DNA from: CAVPEW01 sp963703565
GTDB lineage: Bacteria; Actinomycetota; Acidimicrobiia; Acidimicrobiales; VFJN01
Assembly (NCBI GenBank): GCA_963703565.1
Contig: CAVPEW010000047.1
Span: 9,154-73,153, forward strand
Length of the DNA stretch: 64,000 nucleotides
Reading direction: 5' to 3'
Shown piece by piece: positions 62,737 through 64,000 of this stretch (position 1 is its first letter; each line of letters begins with the position of its first letter). A model generated the notes under the pieces. That model saw only the letters and a program-made list of their open reading frames with translations, was not told where the DNA came from and made no database searches. Both the position numbers and the translations under genes were made by a program.

Positions 62737-63504
62737 CTATGTGGCCTCGATCCCGTACACCCGTTCGGCGTTGCTCCACACGGCGGCCGCGACCTCACCG
62801 ACGGGCAAGCCGGACGCTGACGCCACCGCTTCACCGACCAGTGGGACCAGCGCCGGCTCGTTGAGCCGTCCCCGGTGCGGCACCGGAGCCAGGTAAGGGC
62901 TGTCGGTCTCCACCAGCACACGGTCCAGCGGGCACCTCGCGGCGGCCTCACGCACGTCCCCGGCGGAGGCGAAGGTCACGATCCCACTGAAGGACACGAA
63001 GGCGCCGACCTCCAGGCAGCGGTCGAGCCTTGCCGGCCCGCCGCTGAAGCAGTGGAACACCGTGCGTGGAGGTACGCCGTGATCGCCGAGCACCGCGAAC
63101 GTGTCGTCCCAGGCGGAGCGGGTGTGGATCACCAGCGCCAGGCCGTGGCGATGGGCCAACTCGACCTGGGCGCCGAAGGCCTCGCGCTGGACGGCACGGG
63201 GCGAGTGGTCGTAGTGGTAATCGAGTCCGCACTCGCCCACAGCCACCACGCCGCCCTCGGTCAGGATCTCCTCGAGCCCGTCGAGGCCGCGGGAGGACTC
63301 GTGGGGGTGGACGCCGGCGGCCGCGAACACCACGCCGGGATGGGTGCGAGCGAGCTCGACGTAGGCGGCGGACTGGGCAACGTCGCACCCCACAGCGACC
63401 AGACGGGTCACGCCCGCAGCTGCGGCTGCCGCCACCTGCCCGGCTGCGACCGCAGGGTCCGGGTCCGGGTGGCAGTGGTCGTCGATCCAGCGGATCGGGT
63501 CCAC
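62737..63504 (-). CDS. tatD: TatD-family metal-dependent hydrolase
   Basis: This 255-residue TIM-barrel deoxyribonuclease has WIDDHCHPDPD with two metal histidines, AAAGVHPHES, VAVGECGLDYHYDHS with the bridging Glu, LALVIHTRSAWDDTF, FHCFSGGPARL and LVETDSPYLAPVPHRG with the late Asp. Start GTG 63504 lies 2 bases after the metG stop, as in the conserved metG-tatD pair. Confidence 0.94.
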   Translation of the reverse strand: MDPIRWIDDHCHPDPDPAVAAGQVAAAAAAGVTRLVAVGCDVAQSAAYVELARTHPGVVFAAAGVHPHESSRGLDGLEEILTEGGVVAVGECGLDYHYDHSPRAVQREAFGAQVELAHRHGLALVIHTRSAWDDTFAVLGDHGVPPRTVFHCFSGGPARLDRCLEVGAFVSFSGIVTFASAGDVREAAARCPLDRVLVETDSPYLAPVPHRGRLNEPALVPLVGEAVASASGLPVGEVAAAVWSNAERVYGIEAT

Positions 63505-63506
63505 GG

Positions 63507-64000
63507 TCAGCCCGACCGGCGCGGGAACAGCGGCGCGCCGGGACGCACGGCGAGGCCCCCGGGATAGCGGCCCCACGCAGCAGCGCCCGGAAGGCGCTCC
63601 TGGTCCGGGCGGCCGTCGAGACCGATCCGACTCCAGGCCTGCGCGGCGGCCTCGGGGATGGCGGGGCTGGCCAGGATCGACACCAGACGGATCGCCTCGA
63701 GGGCGTCGCCCATGACGGCCTCGAGCGCGTCGCCAGGCTCCATCCGCCACGGCTCGTGGGCCTCGAGCATGCTGTTGGTCTCGCGGATGAGCCGCCAGGT
63801 GGCGTCGAGCGCCTGGCTGGGGGCGACCTCGGCCCAAGCCCGCGACGTGTCTGCCACGACCTCGGCGGCCACAGCGGCCAGGGCACTGTCGGGGCGCGGG
63901 GCTGGCCCGATCCCGCCGCACTTGCGCTCGACCACCGTCACGACCCGCGACACCAGGTTCCCGTAGTTGTTGGCGAGGTCCGAGTTGTAGCGCTCGACCA
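63507..64000 (-). CDS. metG: Methionyl-tRNA synthetase, C-terminal part
   Basis: The frame is open to the right edge. The visible 164 residues are the anticodon-binding helical domain: VERYNSDLANNYGNLVSRVV, ETNSMLEAHEPWRMEPGD and IRLVSILASPAIPEAAAQAW. The catalytic domain lies outside the window. Nothing after the anticodon domain is present, so it lacks the C-terminal tRNA-binding extension found in some bacteria. Confidence 0.95.
   Translation of the reverse strand, partial: VERYNSDLANNYGNLVSRVVTVVERKCGGIGPAPRPDSALAAVAAEVVADTSRAWAEVAPSQALDATWRLIRETNSMLEAHEPWRMEPGDALEAVMGDALEAIRLVSILASPAIPEAAAQAWSRIGLDGRPDQERLPGAAAWGRYPGGLAVRPGAPLFPRRSG

Overview
The window is very GC-rich, densely packed DNA from an actinobacterium. 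Three things support this: a mycothiol-dependent formaldehyde dehydrogenase, an F420-type (LLM-class) oxidoreductase, and a mycobacteria-like housekeeping order (metG-tatD-[cell-wall gene]-rsmA-ispE ... glmU-prs-rplY-pth-mfd-lipoprotein-mazG ... eno-ftsB). The gene content and short, often leaderless transcription units fit the Acidimicrobiia or a related deep-branching actinobacterial class, but that placement is inference. Both ends of the window cut genes: an SMC/YhaN-like coiled-coil protein on the left and methionyl-tRNA synthetase on the right.

Layout. 1-5.9 kb: a partial coiled-coil ATPase-like gene, a gamma-carbonic anhydrase-like protein, a flavin reductase, an MBL-fold hydrolase, an alpha/beta hydrolase and a methyltransferase. 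5.9-10.1 kb: a MaoC hydratase, methylsuccinyl-CoA dehydrogenase and two HpcH/CitE-type CoA-ester lyases, which together look like the lower half of the ethylmalonyl-CoA pathway (methylsuccinyl-CoA to glyoxylate plus propionyl-CoA). 10.1-21 kb: dienelactone hydrolase, small conserved proteins, a frame-broken class II fumarase divergent from an intact class I fumarase, mycothiol-dependent formaldehyde dehydrogenase, an ABC-F ATPase, an LLM oxidoreductase and an alcohol dehydrogenase. 21-30.6 kb: a degenerate ABC1/UbiB-like kinase, a tandem CaiB/BaiF CoA-transferase coupled to an acyl-CoA dehydrogenase, tRNA-Leu, a RecB/Cas4-like Fe-S nuclease, an acyltransferase, an SDR protein and a flavin reductase. 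30.6-36.2 kb: an M15 peptidase with coiled coils, a repeat-bearing lipoprotein, a GNAT protein, a class V aminotransferase, a frame-broken exopolyphosphatase and a DUF501 protein. 36.1-45.7 kb: a form II carbon-monoxide-dehydrogenase-like operon (coxL-S-M, MoxR, VWA, XdhC-type factors, a NuoF-like flavoprotein, MocA, CoxG). 45.7-64 kb: ftsB, eno, a large unknown protein on the opposite strand, then the mazG-to-metG housekeeping block with tRNA-Gln and a tiny ribosomal protein gene.

How the genes work together. The EMC-type genes, the glyoxylate-type aminotransferase, formaldehyde dehydrogenase and the CO-dehydrogenase-like operon suggest metabolism of C1 and C2 or short acyl units. The CODH-like operon sits exactly between ftsB and the DUF501-ppx pair, genes that in mycobacteria follow one another as eno-ftsB-DUF501-ppx.

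Two window-wide patterns deserve attention. First, about sixteen genes have a TANNNT box ending 6-10 bases before the start codon, the signature of leaderless or near-leaderless mRNAs. Second, five genes are broken by exactly one extra base, and at each junction the frame is restored by removing one base from an expanded GAGCTC or CTGCAG hexamer. Either there is a systematic sequence error or these are real mutations; the sequence alone cannot decide.
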